Source: Rhodoplanes sp963840055 (GTDB lineage Bacteria > Pseudomonadota > Alphaproteobacteria > Rhizobiales > Xanthobacteraceae). Taken from it: DNA of 64,000 bases. The notes under the pieces are model-generated. The model made no database searches, had not been told where the DNA came from, and worked only from the letters and a program-made list of their open reading frames with translations. Below, in pieces: positions 1 to 8,874 of the stretch. The position numbers and the translations under genes were made by a program. The stretch covers positions 1 to 64,000 of the forward strand of contig CAWIXM010000031.1 in assembly GCA_963840055.1 (NCBI GenBank). Reading direction: 5' to 3'. Position 1 is the stretch's first letter. Each line of letters starts with the position of its first letter.

Positions 1-1160
1 AGTACCGCTGCACAGAGGATTTGAACTCGTTGAGTCCGATCTGAATTGGCCTGAGGCGGGGGATAGGCGCGGCCCATTTTGGCGCGGGCCTTTTCGGTTG
101 TGAACATCCATTTGATGCGGGCGCCGGTGGCGTTGCGCTGTTGCTCCCAGGCGGCGGTCTCGGCGGTCAGCTGCGCGATACTCTCGATGCGGCGGTCGAG
201 GCATTGGGCCGCCAACACGCCGATCTCGATCTCGACCATGTTGAGCCAGCTGGCGTGCTTGGGAACGTAGTGGAACTCCAATCGGCGCAGCAAGCGGCGC
301 GCCTCTGGCGCCGGGAAGGCTTGGTAGAGCGCCCCGGCGGAGTGGGTGGACAGATTATCGAGGACAACGCGGATACGCTCGGCCTTTGGGAAGTGCAGGT
401 CGGCAAGTTCGCGCATACAGGTGGCGAAGTCGACTGCGGCCCGGCTCTCGGTGACCTTGACCTTGCGCCAGGGTCGATGAACATCGAGAAAGATGAACAG
501 ATTGGCGGTTCCGTTGCGCTTATACTCGCAATCGTAGCGCTCGAGCTGGCCTGGCTTGGCCGGGATCGGCTGGCGGACCTCGCCGATCAGCTGGATCGGG
601 CTCTCATCGAAGCAGACCACTGGGCGGTTTGGATCGGGGGCTTCGGCATAGAGATCGAGCACGTCCTCCATCCGGGCGACGTATTCGGCATCGACCCGTG
701 GAATGCACCACATGTCCTTGCGCCAGGGCTTCAAGTCGTTTTCGGCCAAGCGCCGGCGCACGGTTTCCCGCGAGAGGCTGGCGTGCTCGGTGAGCCGGAC
801 CAGTTCACCCGCCAGAAGCTCCAGCGTCCAACGCGCCCGCCCTGCGGGTGGGTTGGAACAGGCGGTGGCGACCAGCAGGGCCTCCTCCTTGCCGGAGAGC
901 TTTCGTTTCGCCCCCGGCCGCGGCTGCTCGCCGAGCGCCGCCGGCAGGTTGCCGAGCACGAAGCGGCGCTTTGTCCGGGACACGGTGGACCCGCCCACCC
1001 CGACGCTCCTGGCAATTTCCTCGTCGCCGGCGCCGGCATCGGCTGCCAGCAGAACCTGCGCGCGCTTGAGCTTGCGTGCCGCATGCTTGCCGCCGCTCAG
1101 AAGTGCGGTGAGTTCCGCGCGCTCGGTTTGGCTGAGTTCGACCCGATAGCGTAGGTTCAT
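1..1160 (-). CDS. IS630-family transposase, open at the left window edge
   Basis: DDE transposase of the IS630/Tc1-mariner superfamily, which catalyses cut-and-paste transposition. From the ATG at 1160 the minus-strand frame is open to base 1 with no stop, about 386 codons. An N-terminal helix-turn-helix region (residues about 1-75) is followed by the catalytic core: first Asp in CFDES, second in VVLDN, and Glu in LNMVEIEIG after a WLN motif. Usual family length is about 340-380 residues, so the frame may already run past the normal end; the last residues before base 1 do not look conserved. The frame is intact, so this may be a functional copy. Flanking terminal repeats were not resolved. 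A small winged-helix gene lies just behind its start on the other strand. Confidence 0.88.
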   Translation of the reverse strand, partial: MNLRYRVELSQTERAELTALLSGGKHAARKLKRAQVLLAADAGAGDEEIARSVGVGGSTVSRTKRRFVLGNLPAALGEQPRPGAKRKLSGKEEALLVATACSNPPAGRARWTLELLAGELVRLTEHASLSRETVRRRLAENDLKPWRKDMWCIPRVDAEYVARMEDVLDLYAEAPDPNRPVVCFDESPIQLIGEVRQPIPAKPGQLERYDCEYKRNGTANLFIFLDVHRPWRKVKVTESRAAVDFATCMRELADLHFPKAERIRVVLDNLSTHSAGALYQAFPAPEARRLLRRLEFHYVPKHASWLNMVEIEIGVLAAQCLDRRIESIAQLTAETAAWEQQRNATGARIKWMFTTEKARAKMGRAYPPPQANSDRTQRVQILCAAV

Positions 1161-1205
1161 CCCTGCCTCCTCATCGATCGAGGCACGGACGCACAGCTGA
1201 ATCGG

Positions 1206-1463
1206 ATGGCCGGCGTGAGTCGCTCTGGGAAATCCTTTACGCCCAAGCAGGGTCAGTATCTGGCGTTTATCCACCTGTATACCCGCCTGCACCGTCGGCC
1301 GCCGGCAGAAACCGACATGCAGGAATACTTCCGCGTCAGCCCGCCCTCGGTTCACCAGATGGTGTTGACGCTCGAACGGTCGGGCTTCATCCGCAAACAA
1401 CCAAGGACCCCGCGCAGCATCGAGCTGCTCGTTGATCCCAAACAACTGCCGGAGCTACTCTGA
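1206..1463 (+). CDS. LexA-type winged-helix small DNA-binding protein
   Basis: An 85-residue protein consisting almost wholly of a winged helix-turn-helix of the LexA DNA-binding type: TPKQGQYLAFI at the start, the YTRLHRRPPAE turn, recognition-helix region SPPSVHQMVLTLE, then the wing GFIRKQPRTPRSIELL. It lacks the C-terminal autoproteolytic Ser/Lys domain of LexA, so it cannot be a self-cleaving repressor. It lies 45 bp from, and divergent to, the IS630 transposase start, which suggests an accessory or regulator of the insertion sequence rather than an SOS repressor; this is inference. The alternative is an unrelated host regulator. Confidence 0.65.
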   Translation: MAGVSRSGKSFTPKQGQYLAFIHLYTRLHRRPPAETDMQEYFRVSPPSVHQMVLTLERSGFIRKQPRTPRSIELLVDPKQLPELL

Positions 1464-1501
1464 TCACGGTTTCAATCGATCAAAATCACCGTGCAGAGGT
1501 A

Positions 1502-1881
1502 CTAGGCCGTGTTGACAGTTTTCAGCCAGAGCATTGTTGAGGCGATACATAGCATCGACAGATAGGCCCTGGCGGTTTTCTCGTAGCGAGTGGCGATGCG
1601 ACGGAATTGTTTGAGGCGGTTGACGCACCGCTCGATGAGATTCCGGCGCTTGTAGGCTTCGCGGTCGTAATTGATCGGCGTCTTGCGGTTCGATCGCGGT
1701 GGGATGACGGGGTCAATGCCGCGGTCGGTCAGATCGTCGCGAATTTCATCGCTATCGTAACCCTTGTCGCCGAGAAGCCTGTCGGGATCGACATCGTGAA
1801 GCTCCATCAGCGCATCGTAGCCTTTGACTTCGTGCGCCTCGCCGGGTGTCACATCGAAAGTCAGCGGGTCCCCTTTCGAGT
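1502..1881 (-). pseudogene. IS5-family transposase C-terminal fragment
   Basis: Only the C-terminal half of an IS5-family transposase remains: TFDVTPGEAHEVKGYDALM, LLGDKGYDSDEIRDDL, PPRSNRKTPINYDREAYK and RNLIERCVNRLKQFRR. The last contains the Glu of the DDE triad and the R-x3-E-x6-K type C1 signature. The reading frame runs to a stop at 1502 near a TGTTGACAG terminal-repeat-like sequence. The N-terminal half with the first Asp residues is missing: at about 1880 the sequence switches to a different transposase (IS630 type). The longer frame that seems to extend this ORF upstream is an out-of-frame reading of that IS630 fragment. Confidence 0.85.
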
Positions 1882-2294
1882 TTATAGGTGCAGGTGTGAA
1901 CGACGGGATCGTGGTTGAAATAATCCACGGCGGCGATGAGGCGATCCTTGAGCTCCTGCTTGGAGGAGACGCGAATGTGCCGCAGGACGGAACGGGCGAG
2001 TTTCGAGAAGAAGCGCTCGACGAGATTGAGCCAAGAGCCGTGATTGGGGGTGAAAGTGAATTCGAAGCGGTGCACCGGCTGATCGGCAAGCCAGGCTTTG
2101 GTTTCCCTCGAGATATGTGCAGAATGATTGTCGAGGATCAGCTTGATCGCCGTGCGCGCCGGATAGGCGGAATCGAGAAGCTTGAGGAATTCGATGAATT
2201 CCCGGCTGCGATGGCGATCCTCGACCAGCGCATGGACCTTGCCGGTGACGAGGTCGATGCCGGCCAATCGCCCGCCGCCACGCTGCCATGACAC
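1882..2294 (-). pseudogene. IS630-family transposase C-terminal fragment
   Basis: This is the catalytic C-terminal part of an IS630 transposase different from the one at the left edge: LAGIDLVTGKVHALVEDRHR, LILDNHSAHIS (second Asp), NHGSWLNLVERFFSKLARSV (Glu) and DPVVHTCTYKL. The first Asp and the HTH are missing. It is cut about 4 codons before the normal LDKAA end and joined to an IS5 fragment in another frame. A second, shorter remnant of the same transposase, ending correctly in TYKLDKAA, lies at 51437-51624 on the opposite strand, which shows where this copy was cut. Confidence 0.85.
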
Positions 2295-2415
2295 CTACTA
2301 CCCCGCTCCTTCTTGGGCACACGTGACGTATATAGGAGTCGGAAAACTCAGATGAATCCCGCGCTTATGACAACTTTCACGGAATTGATCGTCTAGTAAG
2401 GGGCATGGCCGAATT

Positions 2416-2640
2416 TTATCCCGCCTCTCCAGCGCGGCGTGCCATTTCAGCCTCAACCTTGCGGATCGCTTCCTCGAAAATAAGCATCTCCTGCGTGATG
2501 ATCGATTGGCGGAGAGAGGGCCTGACGGCCTTCAATTCCGCCGTGAGAGCGTTTCGGCCGCGTTCGTAGACCGCGCGGCGAGCTTGGCGGCTTTGCAGGT
2601 TGGTGACGGCCTTCGCAACCAATGAGTAGTAATCAATCAT
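2416..2640 (-). CDS. conserved hypothetical small protein, Rhizobiales family
   Basis: A 74-residue protein of a small family that I recognise from many Rhizobiales genomes: start MIDYYSLVAKAVTNL, a charged centre RRAVYERGRNALTAEL and a helical end ITQEMLIFEEAIRKVEAEMARR. No signal peptide, membrane segment or catalytic motif is visible; it is likely an all-helical soluble protein. Function unknown. Family members usually have ESxITRE-type sequence where this one has RQSIITQE. It stands alone between insertion-sequence remnants. Confidence 0.75.
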   Translation of the reverse strand: MIDYYSLVAKAVTNLQSRQARRAVYERGRNALTAELKAVRPSLRQSIITQEMLIFEEAIRKVEAEMARRAGEAG

Positions 2641-2844
2641 TAGCCGCTCTCGGAGACGGGATTCACCAGCGTTCTACAGCCGCTACCCGTCCATCTGAAC
2701 CCCGCGACCTATCTGGGCGACTAAGCGTTGACAATGCTCCGGTGACGGCGAGCCCCGGGTACGCGGTCTTGGGAGCCAACCCGAGGCTCGCCGGAGAGAG
2801 TGAGGTCGCCGCTCTCTCGGCACAATAATGGTAAAATTTGAATA

Positions 2845-3141
2845 TCATTCAACCGGCTCCCCGCCCGCCGTACCTCCAGGCTCCGCGAAAGGCGCGGCAG
2901 TTTCTAAAGGGCCTACGTCAGCACCCGCGACACGCGGCTCCGGCTCCTCCCTTAAATCATATCTGGCGTGGAGTTCGGAAACGATCTGAATAATTTCTGG
3001 GTACTTCGTGACTGGCGGTCCAAATACGGTCGCGGTCCAGCCTGACATGGGGTCATTGTACACAGTCACTTCGAAACCGCCCAAATGGTTGGAAATTTCG
3101 CTCTCCAGCTCCTTCGCTGTCTTGGACTTTTTCGTTGGCAT
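2845..3141 (-). CDS. hypothetical protein
   Basis: A 98-residue protein that I do not recognise. The first 65 residues look like a small alpha/beta domain (KELESEISNHLGGFEVTVY, GWTATVFGP, YPEIIQIVSELHARYDL); the last 30 are Pro/Gly/Ala-rich and probably disordered. The N-terminal MPTKKSKTAK is basic. The ATG at 3141 has no strong ribosome site. It lies between an ISAs1 remnant and a conserved small gene with no operon context. Probably a real gene because the first part has good codon use and balanced composition. Confidence 0.5.
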   Translation of the reverse strand: MPTKKSKTAKELESEISNHLGGFEVTVYNDPMSGWTATVFGPPVTKYPEIIQIVSELHARYDLREEPEPRVAGADVGPLETAAPFAEPGGTAGGEPVE

Positions 3142-3175
3142 TCTTCACTCTTAACGTCGAGTGCGCGCCGGTTTT

Positions 3176-3727
3176 TCACTTCCCACCAGTGTGACGGTAC
3201 CGAATCCCGCAAGTGGGCTTTAATACAAACGCCAACCGATCACGGAGCCGATGAACAGCATCGCGGCTACCAATGTTGCGGAGGCAATGATCGTGCCGAT
3301 AATCAGGCACCATCGCAGAACTGTGGTCTCCTGCGTTGGGCGGCAGACGCACAACCCAGAGCGCGCATATGGTGCAGACTTCGTGTTCTCTAGTTAATGC
3401 CGCTGCCGCAAGATTATGTTGAGGCAGATCAAAACCTTGTGCTGAAACGTCGGCGAGCGCAGTGTGCGGGGCGGCAAGCCCGCGGAGAAGGCGGTAGTTC
3501 TCTTTCTCTGTTAGTTTTCTCCCCGAAATCACGCATGAGCGACCAAACCGCGCGATATCGACAAACGTCTCCGCCCCCGCCAGCACCGCGAGCAGGCACA
3601 ACAGCAGCACTTCCGGGAGCGGATAGATCACCTTGCCGGCCTGGCGCGGGTCCGGCAAATCCTTGAAATAGTCCAGGAAAACAACCGTCTCGTCAAACGC
3701 CGTCAGCTCCGAATCCGCCCGCCCCAT
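3176..3727 (-). pseudogene. ISAs1-family transposase N-terminal remnant
   Basis: The first 65-70 residues match the DDE_Tnp_1-associated N-terminal domain of ISAs1 transposases: FLDYFKDLPDPRQAGKVIYP, LPEVLLLCLLAVLAGAE and FVDIARFG. After RFG the expected EKKL continuation is found only in another frame, and the remaining 120 codons show no transposase similarity, so the gene is frameshifted and deleted. About 3540-3727 is recognisable; the rest down to 3176 is open by chance or an unrelated fragment. Confidence 0.75.
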
Positions 3728-3990
3728 CGCGCGTCCTCCCAAATCCGAATCAGAGGACAACGACAGATTCAGCACTCCATCAGTTTGTCACGAACTTCTT
3801 CACCCGATCGCCCTGCGTTTGGCGGCGACTGCGACGAAGCGTCCGCTTCTGCACGCCTGAATTCACGCCTTGTTCGGGTATTAAGCGATCGCGTATGAAA
3901 GGCTTGCAGGTTGTTACCATCCAGGAATTCGTCCTTGGACGGCGGCGTCGCAAACGCGCAGCCAGCCCCAAAAAACCCCTTCAAACAAGG

Positions 3991-5595
3991 TCAGTTCCTC
4001 AGCGTCATGCAGGCAAAGTGCTTGCGCCTGAGGTACTTGCAGGCGGCGGTCGCTTCGCGCTTCTCAAGGTCGGCGAACCGCGCGCGATAGAAGGTCTTGT
4101 CGTCCTTGACGACGGTCTCGGTGAAGGGATCGGCGTCGCCCAGCAAGTGCTTGGCTTTGCTCTGAACGGACCTCAGGCGATCCTTGGCATCGCGCTCGGC
4201 TGCGAAGGCGCCGACCTGGATCATCCAGCCGGTACGCTTGCGCGGTGCGGCCTCGCTGTCCTGCGCTGCCGGCGCCAGAGCCGGAGCGACGGCCTTGACC
4301 GCAGTGGCGGGGACCGAAGCCGGACCGGCGGAAGCAACCCGGATTCGGCTGGGGGCCGAGCTTGGCGCAGCCGTAGGCGTCGGGACCAGGGCGCGCTTGG
4401 CCGCCGGCTGCATCGTCTGCTCGCTCTTGGCTGGGCTTACTTCCGGCATGTTCGACAGCGGAAGTATCACCGAAGCGGTCTTCACGCCACTGAGCTTGAC
4501 CTTGATGGTCTTGACAGCAATCGGTCTGATCGGGGCGCCGCGGGACCGCCGCCTGGCGGCGGCCGCCGAAGCCGTTGCCGCACCGCGGCGACGGGCGCTC
4601 GTCCTGATGGTCGTCGAGCTGATCGGCTTGGCTGGCACCGGCGTTGCGACGCGGCTATTGGCGCTCGCTACGGTGATCGGCTCGCTGCCGGTTACCGGCA
4701 CCTCGGCGATCAGCGGGGTTGTGCGCTTGGTCGAAGCCATCTTGACGTACTTTGTGAGCAGTTTACGCATGTGCCGGTTGCGGCGGCTGCTCGACTTGCC
4801 GCCGAATACCACGGCGACGAGATAGTGATCGTTACGCCTCATCGAAGCGACAAGGTTGAAGCCGGACGCGCGGATATAGCCGGTCTTGATGCCGTCGACG
4901 CCGCGCACCGAGCCGAGCAGCCTATTGTGGTTTCGGATCCTCTTGCCGCGGAAGGTGAAGGAGCGCCGCGAGAAGTAGCGGTAGTATTTCGGGAAGCGAT
5001 CCCGGATCGCGCGACCGAGCCGGGCCTGGTCACGCGCGGTGGTGATCTGTTTCTTGTTGGGGAGGCCTGAGGCGTTCTTATACACGGTGTGCTTCATGCC
5101 GAGGGCGCGGGCCTTGCGCGTCATCAGCTTGGCAAAGTCTTCCTCGTCGCCGGCGATCGCTTCGGCGACCACCACGGCGACGTCGTTCGCCGAGCGGGTG
5201 ACAAGGCCGAGGATTGCATCGTCCACCTTGATGGTCTGCCCCGGTTTGAGGCCGAGCTTGGTCGGCGGCTGCCTGGAGGCACGCTTGGACACTTCGAGCT
5301 TACTGCTGAGCTTGAGCTTACCCGCCTTGAGACGCTCGAACAGCAGATAGAGCGTCATGATCTTGGTCAGCGAGGCTGGGTGCCGCTTGGCATCGGCTCG
5401 ATCCGAATAGAGCACCTTTCCGGAATTGGCATCGACGACGATGCCCGCATAGGGCGGGTTGTAGCTGCTGTGTCGCCTGTGGCGGCGGCGCTTCGCATCA
5501 GCACCGTCGATCGCGATCGCAAGCACCGCGATGCCGGTTAGCAAGCCCACCAAGACCTTTCGAAATCCGCGTGAATCCCCGAATGTCCGGAGCAT
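3991..5595 (-). CDS. dacA: D-alanyl-D-alanine carboxypeptidase (peptidase S11) with C-terminal SPOR domain
   Basis: Penicillin-binding protein 5/6-type DD-carboxypeptidase that trims the terminal D-Ala from peptidoglycan pentapeptides in the periplasm. 534 residues. A basic N-terminus and hydrophobic stretch VLVGLLTGIAVLAIAI form a signal peptide (about residues 13-34). The three active-site motifs are present: SxxK as SLTK (75-78), SxN as SAN (135-137) and KTG (237-239). Residues about 280-440 are a Pro/Ala/Ser-rich linker. Residues about 454-534 are a SPOR domain (GWMIQVGAFA onward) that binds denuded glycan strands at the septum. The S11-SPOR architecture is typical of alphaproteobacteria. 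It is a single gene on the minus strand, with an IS remnant downstream and IS21 beyond its AT-rich upstream region. Confidence 0.93.
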   Translation of the reverse strand: MLRTFGDSRGFRKVLVGLLTGIAVLAIAIDGADAKRRRHRRHSSYNPPYAGIVVDANSGKVLYSDRADAKRHPASLTKIMTLYLLFERLKAGKLKLSSKLEVSKRASRQPPTKLGLKPGQTIKVDDAILGLVTRSANDVAVVVAEAIAGDEEDFAKLMTRKARALGMKHTVYKNASGLPNKKQITTARDQARLGRAIRDRFPKYYRYFSRRSFTFRGKRIRNHNRLLGSVRGVDGIKTGYIRASGFNLVASMRRNDHYLVAVVFGGKSSSRRNRHMRKLLTKYVKMASTKRTTPLIAEVPVTGSEPITVASANSRVATPVPAKPISSTTIRTSARRRGAATASAAAARRRSRGAPIRPIAVKTIKVKLSGVKTASVILPLSNMPEVSPAKSEQTMQPAAKRALVPTPTAAPSSAPSRIRVASAGPASVPATAVKAVAPALAPAAQDSEAAPRKRTGWMIQVGAFAAERDAKDRLRSVQSKAKHLLGDADPFTETVVKDDKTFYRARFADLEKREATAACKYLRRKHFACMTLRN

Positions 5596-5731
5596 TGTGT
5601 CTCCTCATCAATCGGTCGCTTTGGCTTAAGGTCGGTTCCCCGTGAGTCCCTCTCAGTCGTCCATCTGCCGTGGCATTATCGCAGCGGCTCACATTTTTGT
5701 TATCTATGAAATCAGGCACAACCGAGACCAT

Positions 5732-6084
5732 TCAATAGTTTGAATAGGGAAATATGGCTTCGATGTCGTTAATGGATTATTGAATTTTATAAAGAATTTG
5801 AAAATTAGGACCTGCCCGTAGAGGTTGCGCAGATTTTCGCGCATCACCCAATAATCTCACGGCCGATAACGTCATCAGCCATGATCACGACTGTGTTCAC
5901 AGGCTCGTGAGGATGTAGGCGTCCCTTGAGGAAGATTGACGAATTGATCGTCAACGACACACAGCCAGGGGCAGAATCGGAAGCATTAGACAACCGCCTT
6001 CACCCGGCAAGCGGGACATATGGGCGTGTGATTGCGTCGTGTATTGGTTGCGGGGTGATTTGAACCGACCTGCTAAGTTTGTAA
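5732..6084. other. intergenic region between dacA and IS21
   Basis: There is no supportable gene here. The dacA-proximal part (5730-5820) is AT-rich and probably holds the dacA promoter on the minus strand. The left end of the IS21 element should lie near 6030-6040 (TGTGATTGCG, starting with the family's usual TG) but no matching right end exists because the element is truncated. Confidence 0.4.
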
Positions 6085-6153
6085 GCGCCGGAGCAAAAAT
6101 CCCTCAGTGAAGCAGCCGAGTTGGTCGGTTGCGCCGGAGTAAAAATCCGGCAG
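6085..6153 (+). repeat. IS21 left-end direct repeats (transposase-binding sites)
   Basis: Two copies of a 23-bp sequence, GCGCCGGAGYAAAAATCC followed by SKCAG, lie at 6085-6107 and 6131-6153, 46 bp apart, immediately before istA. IS21-family elements carry such multiple terminal repeats as binding sites for the IstA transposase. Confidence 0.7.
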
Positions 6154-6190
6154 TTGGAAGCCCTGTGCCTGCGACGGCGAAGGGCGAGGG

Positions 6191-7651
6191 ATGAAGCAAG
6201 TGGAGCTCTATGCGAAGGTTCGATATGCGGTTCAGGTTGAGGGACTGAGCGAGCGGGCGGCGGCGCGGCGGTTTGGGATTGATCCGCGGACGGTCGCCAA
6301 GATGATGGCGTTTTCTGTTCCGCCTGGTTATCGGCGGTCGCGGCCGCCGGCGAAGCCGAAGCTGGGCGCGTACATTGCGACCATCGACAATATCCTGGCG
6401 GACGACAAATGCCGGCCGAAGAACGACGAGCACGGCTTCACGGGCGGCATCACGATCGTGAAGGACTACGTGGCCGGTTGGCGGCAACGATCGCAGGAGA
6501 TGTTCGTGCCGCTGGTGCATCCGCCTGGCCATGCCCAGGTGGACTTTGGCGAGGCCATCGGCATCATCGGGGGCATCGAATGCAAGATTCACTTCTTTGC
6601 ATTCGATCTGCCGCACTCGGACGGTTGTTTTGTGGTGGCCTATCCGGCGGAGACGACCGAGGCCTTCTGCGACGGCCACGTTCAGGCGTTCGCGTTTTTT
6701 GGCGGCGTGCCACGGTCGATTTTATACGATAACACCAAGCTTGCGGTGGCCCGCATTCTTGGCGACGGCAAGCGCCAGCGGACGCGGACATTCACCGAGC
6801 TGCAATCGCACTACCTGTTCGAGGACCGGTTCGGCCGACCTGGCAAAGGCAACGACAAGGGCAAGGTCGAAGGGCTGGTCGGCTATGCGCGGCGGAACTT
6901 TCTGGTGCCGATCCCAGCGTTCGCGAGCTTTGCGGCGTTGAACGCCCATCTGCTGGAGTGTTGCCGCAAGCGCCTGGGTGACCGCCTGCGCGGCCATGAC
7001 GAGACGATCGGCGACCGACTGGAGCGCGATCTTGCCGCCTTCCGGATACCGCTGCCGGCGCCTTACGACGCCTGCGAGAAGGTTGCGACGAAGGTCTCCT
7101 CGCTGTCGCTCGTGCGGTATCGACGCAACGACTACTCGGCGCCGACGACCTACGGTCACCGCGACGTGCTGGTGCGCGGTTACGTCCATGAGGTGGTGAT
7201 CTCATGCGGCGCGGAGGTGATCGCGCGTCATCCGCGGTCCTATGAGCGCGAGGACTTTGTGTTCGATCCGTTGCACTATCTCGCCCTGATTGAGCAGAAG
7301 ATCAACGCGCTCGACCAGGCCGCGCCCCTGGCGGACTGGCGACTGCCCGAGGAGTTTGCTGCGCTGCGCCGCCTGCTCGAGGCTCGCCTGGACAAGCAAG
7401 GCAAGCGAGAGTTCGTTCAGGTCTTGCGCCTGATGGAGGCGTTCAGGATCGAGGAGGTGACACTTGCCGTGCGCGATGCCATGGCGCGCGGTGCCCTCAG
7501 CTTCGACGCCGTGAAGCATCTGCTGCTGTGCCGGATCGAGCGCCGGCCGCCGCGCCTCGACATGACGATCTACCCCTATCTGCCCAAAGCTGTCGTCGCG
7601 ACCACCTCGGCCAAGGCCTATCTGGGTCTGCTCACGGGAGTGGCGTCATGA
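6191..7651 (+). CDS. istA: IS21-family transposase IstA
   Basis: 486-residue transposase of IS21. The N-terminal helix-turn-helix (residues about 1-45, LSERAAARRFGIDPRTVAKM) is followed by the DDE integrase core (HAQVDFGEA contains the first Asp, ILYDNTKLAV the second, KGKVEGLVGYARRNF the Glu) and a C-terminal beta-barrel region. Length is normal and the frame intact. Translation ends in ATGA, overlapping the istB start at 7648, the coupling typical of the family. Because istB is cut off after its Walker A motif, the element should be unable to transpose on its own. Confidence 0.93.
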   Translation: MKQVELYAKVRYAVQVEGLSERAAARRFGIDPRTVAKMMAFSVPPGYRRSRPPAKPKLGAYIATIDNILADDKCRPKNDEHGFTGGITIVKDYVAGWRQRSQEMFVPLVHPPGHAQVDFGEAIGIIGGIECKIHFFAFDLPHSDGCFVVAYPAETTEAFCDGHVQAFAFFGGVPRSILYDNTKLAVARILGDGKRQRTRTFTELQSHYLFEDRFGRPGKGNDKGKVEGLVGYARRNFLVPIPAFASFAALNAHLLECCRKRLGDRLRGHDETIGDRLERDLAAFRIPLPAPYDACEKVATKVSSLSLVRYRRNDYSAPTTYGHRDVLVRGYVHEVVISCGAEVIARHPRSYEREDFVFDPLHYLALIEQKINALDQAAPLADWRLPEEFAALRRLLEARLDKQGKREFVQVLRLMEAFRIEEVTLAVRDAMARGALSFDAVKHLLLCRIERRPPRLDMTIYPYLPKAVVATTSAKAYLGLLTGVAS

Positions 7652-8020
7652 CCGATACCCCGCAGGTTCTCCTGGCGCACCACCTCAAGACGCTCAAGCT
7701 TCCGACCTTCCTGCGCGAGTACGACAAGGTGGCGCGCCAATGCGCCGCCGAGGGCGTCGACTATCCGCGTTATCTGCTGCGGCTCGCCGAGCTGGAGTTG
7801 ATTGATCGCGAGCGGCGTACGATCGAGCGCCGCATCAAGGCGGCCAAGTTCCCGACCGTGAAGAGCCTCGACAGTTTCGACTTTGCGGCCTTTCCGTCGT
7901 TGAACAAAGCGCTGGTGATGGAGCTGGCGCGATCGGAATATGTCGCGCGGCGCGAGAACATCATCGCGGTCGGCAACAGCGGCACGGGGAAGACTCACGT
8001 CGGTCTGGGACTCGGTCTTG
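7648..8020 (+). pseudogene. istB: IS21 helper ATPase IstB, truncated
   Basis: The first about 124 residues of IstB, the AAA+ ATPase that regulates IstA target choice. The start overlaps istA (ATGA). The N-terminal helical domain (LKTLKLPTFLREY) is present, and the Walker A GNSGTGKTH is at residues 109-117. Homology ends within the following helix (HVGLGLGLA); normal IstB has about 250 residues with Walker B and sensor motifs. The frame continues to 8265 only as antisense of a phage gene. The break marks the junction with the prophage. Confidence 0.9.
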
Positions 8021-8070
8021 CCTTTCTTCGACGCCGGCAAGGTCAGTCGTATCAGGCATCTTTGCAGAGT

Positions 8071-8463
8071 TCAGCCCAGCACGCGCATTTCAATGCGCAC
8101 GAGTTCGCCGCTAAGATAGATGCCGCCTGCGGCCTCGACCGCGCGCTTGCGACCAGCAATGACCACAGCGTCGCCTCTGCGCGGCACGCGGCGATCCCGA
8201 TTTGTCGGCGCAGCGCTCGAATTCGGGCCCGGCCAGCCGGAGCGGGTAATCTCGGTCGGCGATAGGATCAGCTTCGAATCCGTCTGCGAAATTCCACCGA
8301 CGAGCTCTTGTGCGGTGTAGCCGCGGATGAAGGCGCGGCATGTCACTTTGAATGGAAGCAGCGCTGTTCCGGTCAGTCGCTGGAGTTCGACCCATTCGCC
8401 GTCGGCTGCAAGAGCAGCGTCAAGATCGGCGATCGCCTGTTCGGCTTCGGTCACCGTACGCAC
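8071..8463 (-). CDS. phage hypothetical protein of the head-tail region
   Basis: 130 residues. The N-terminal half is helical (AEQAIADLDAALAADGEW), and the rest is beta-rich with basic patches. By position, directly after the connector and one further gene in an HK97-type head module, it is probably a head-tail joining or tail-completion protein, but I recognise no specific family. Its start overlaps the end of the preceding gene by 13 bp, indicating translational coupling. It is the last intact phage gene before the IS21 junction. Confidence 0.6.
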   Translation of the reverse strand: MRTVTEAEQAIADLDAALAADGEWVELQRLTGTALLPFKVTCRAFIRGYTAQELVGGISQTDSKLILSPTEITRSGWPGPNSSAAPTNRDRRVPRRGDAVVIAGRKRAVEAAGGIYLSGELVRIEMRVLG

Positions 8464-8861
8464 AGCCTTCCGGACAGCACCGGCGAGCCGGAATAGGCTC
8501 CGGTCACGACATATTTGAGCCGAAACCTGTCACCGAGGATGCCGTCGATTGCGCTGTCGTCGGCGAGCGCGCCATCGCTCGGTATCACCTGTGCGAGCTT
8601 CGGTGTTAGCGCCGAGAAATTCAGCGCCGCCACCTCGGCCGTCATCCCGAACACGACGCAGGCGATGTCGACCGCAGTCGTGCCTTGATCGAGCGACGTC
8701 TGCAGGTAGGCCTTGACCCAGGTCCCGCCCGAGCCGCCAGTGAAGCGCAGTTGCGCGGCGACGGCGAGCAGGCCATCAAAACCGCTTACCCAGTCGCCGA
8801 CAAAAGTGCCGGCAGCTGCGATCGCGAAGTCGCCAAGCGACTTGATGCCGGGGGAAATCAT
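8451..8861 (-). CDS. phage hypothetical protein of the head-tail region
   Basis: 136 residues, ending within the next gene. It is Ala/Gly/Val-rich and probably all beta (LRFTGGSGGTWVKAYLQTSL, TAVDIACVVFG), with a C-terminal GAYSGSPVLSGRLCVR. This composition and its place after the gp6-like connector fit a small virion structural protein such as a neck or decoration protein. No family recognised. It lies 13 bp downstream of the connector gene and is clearly in the same transcript. Confidence 0.6.
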   Translation of the reverse strand: MISPGIKSLGDFAIAAAGTFVGDWVSGFDGLLAVAAQLRFTGGSGGTWVKAYLQTSLDQGTTAVDIACVVFGMTAEVAALNFSALTPKLAQVIPSDGALADDSAIDGILGDRFRLKYVVTGAYSGSPVLSGRLCVR

Positions 8862-8874
8862 CGTGGGATACCCC

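Noticed and set aside
141..1154. Long plus-strand frame of 337 codons
   Set aside because: It is the antisense of the IS630 transposase, whose DDE motifs are on the minus strand; composition is non-protein-like.
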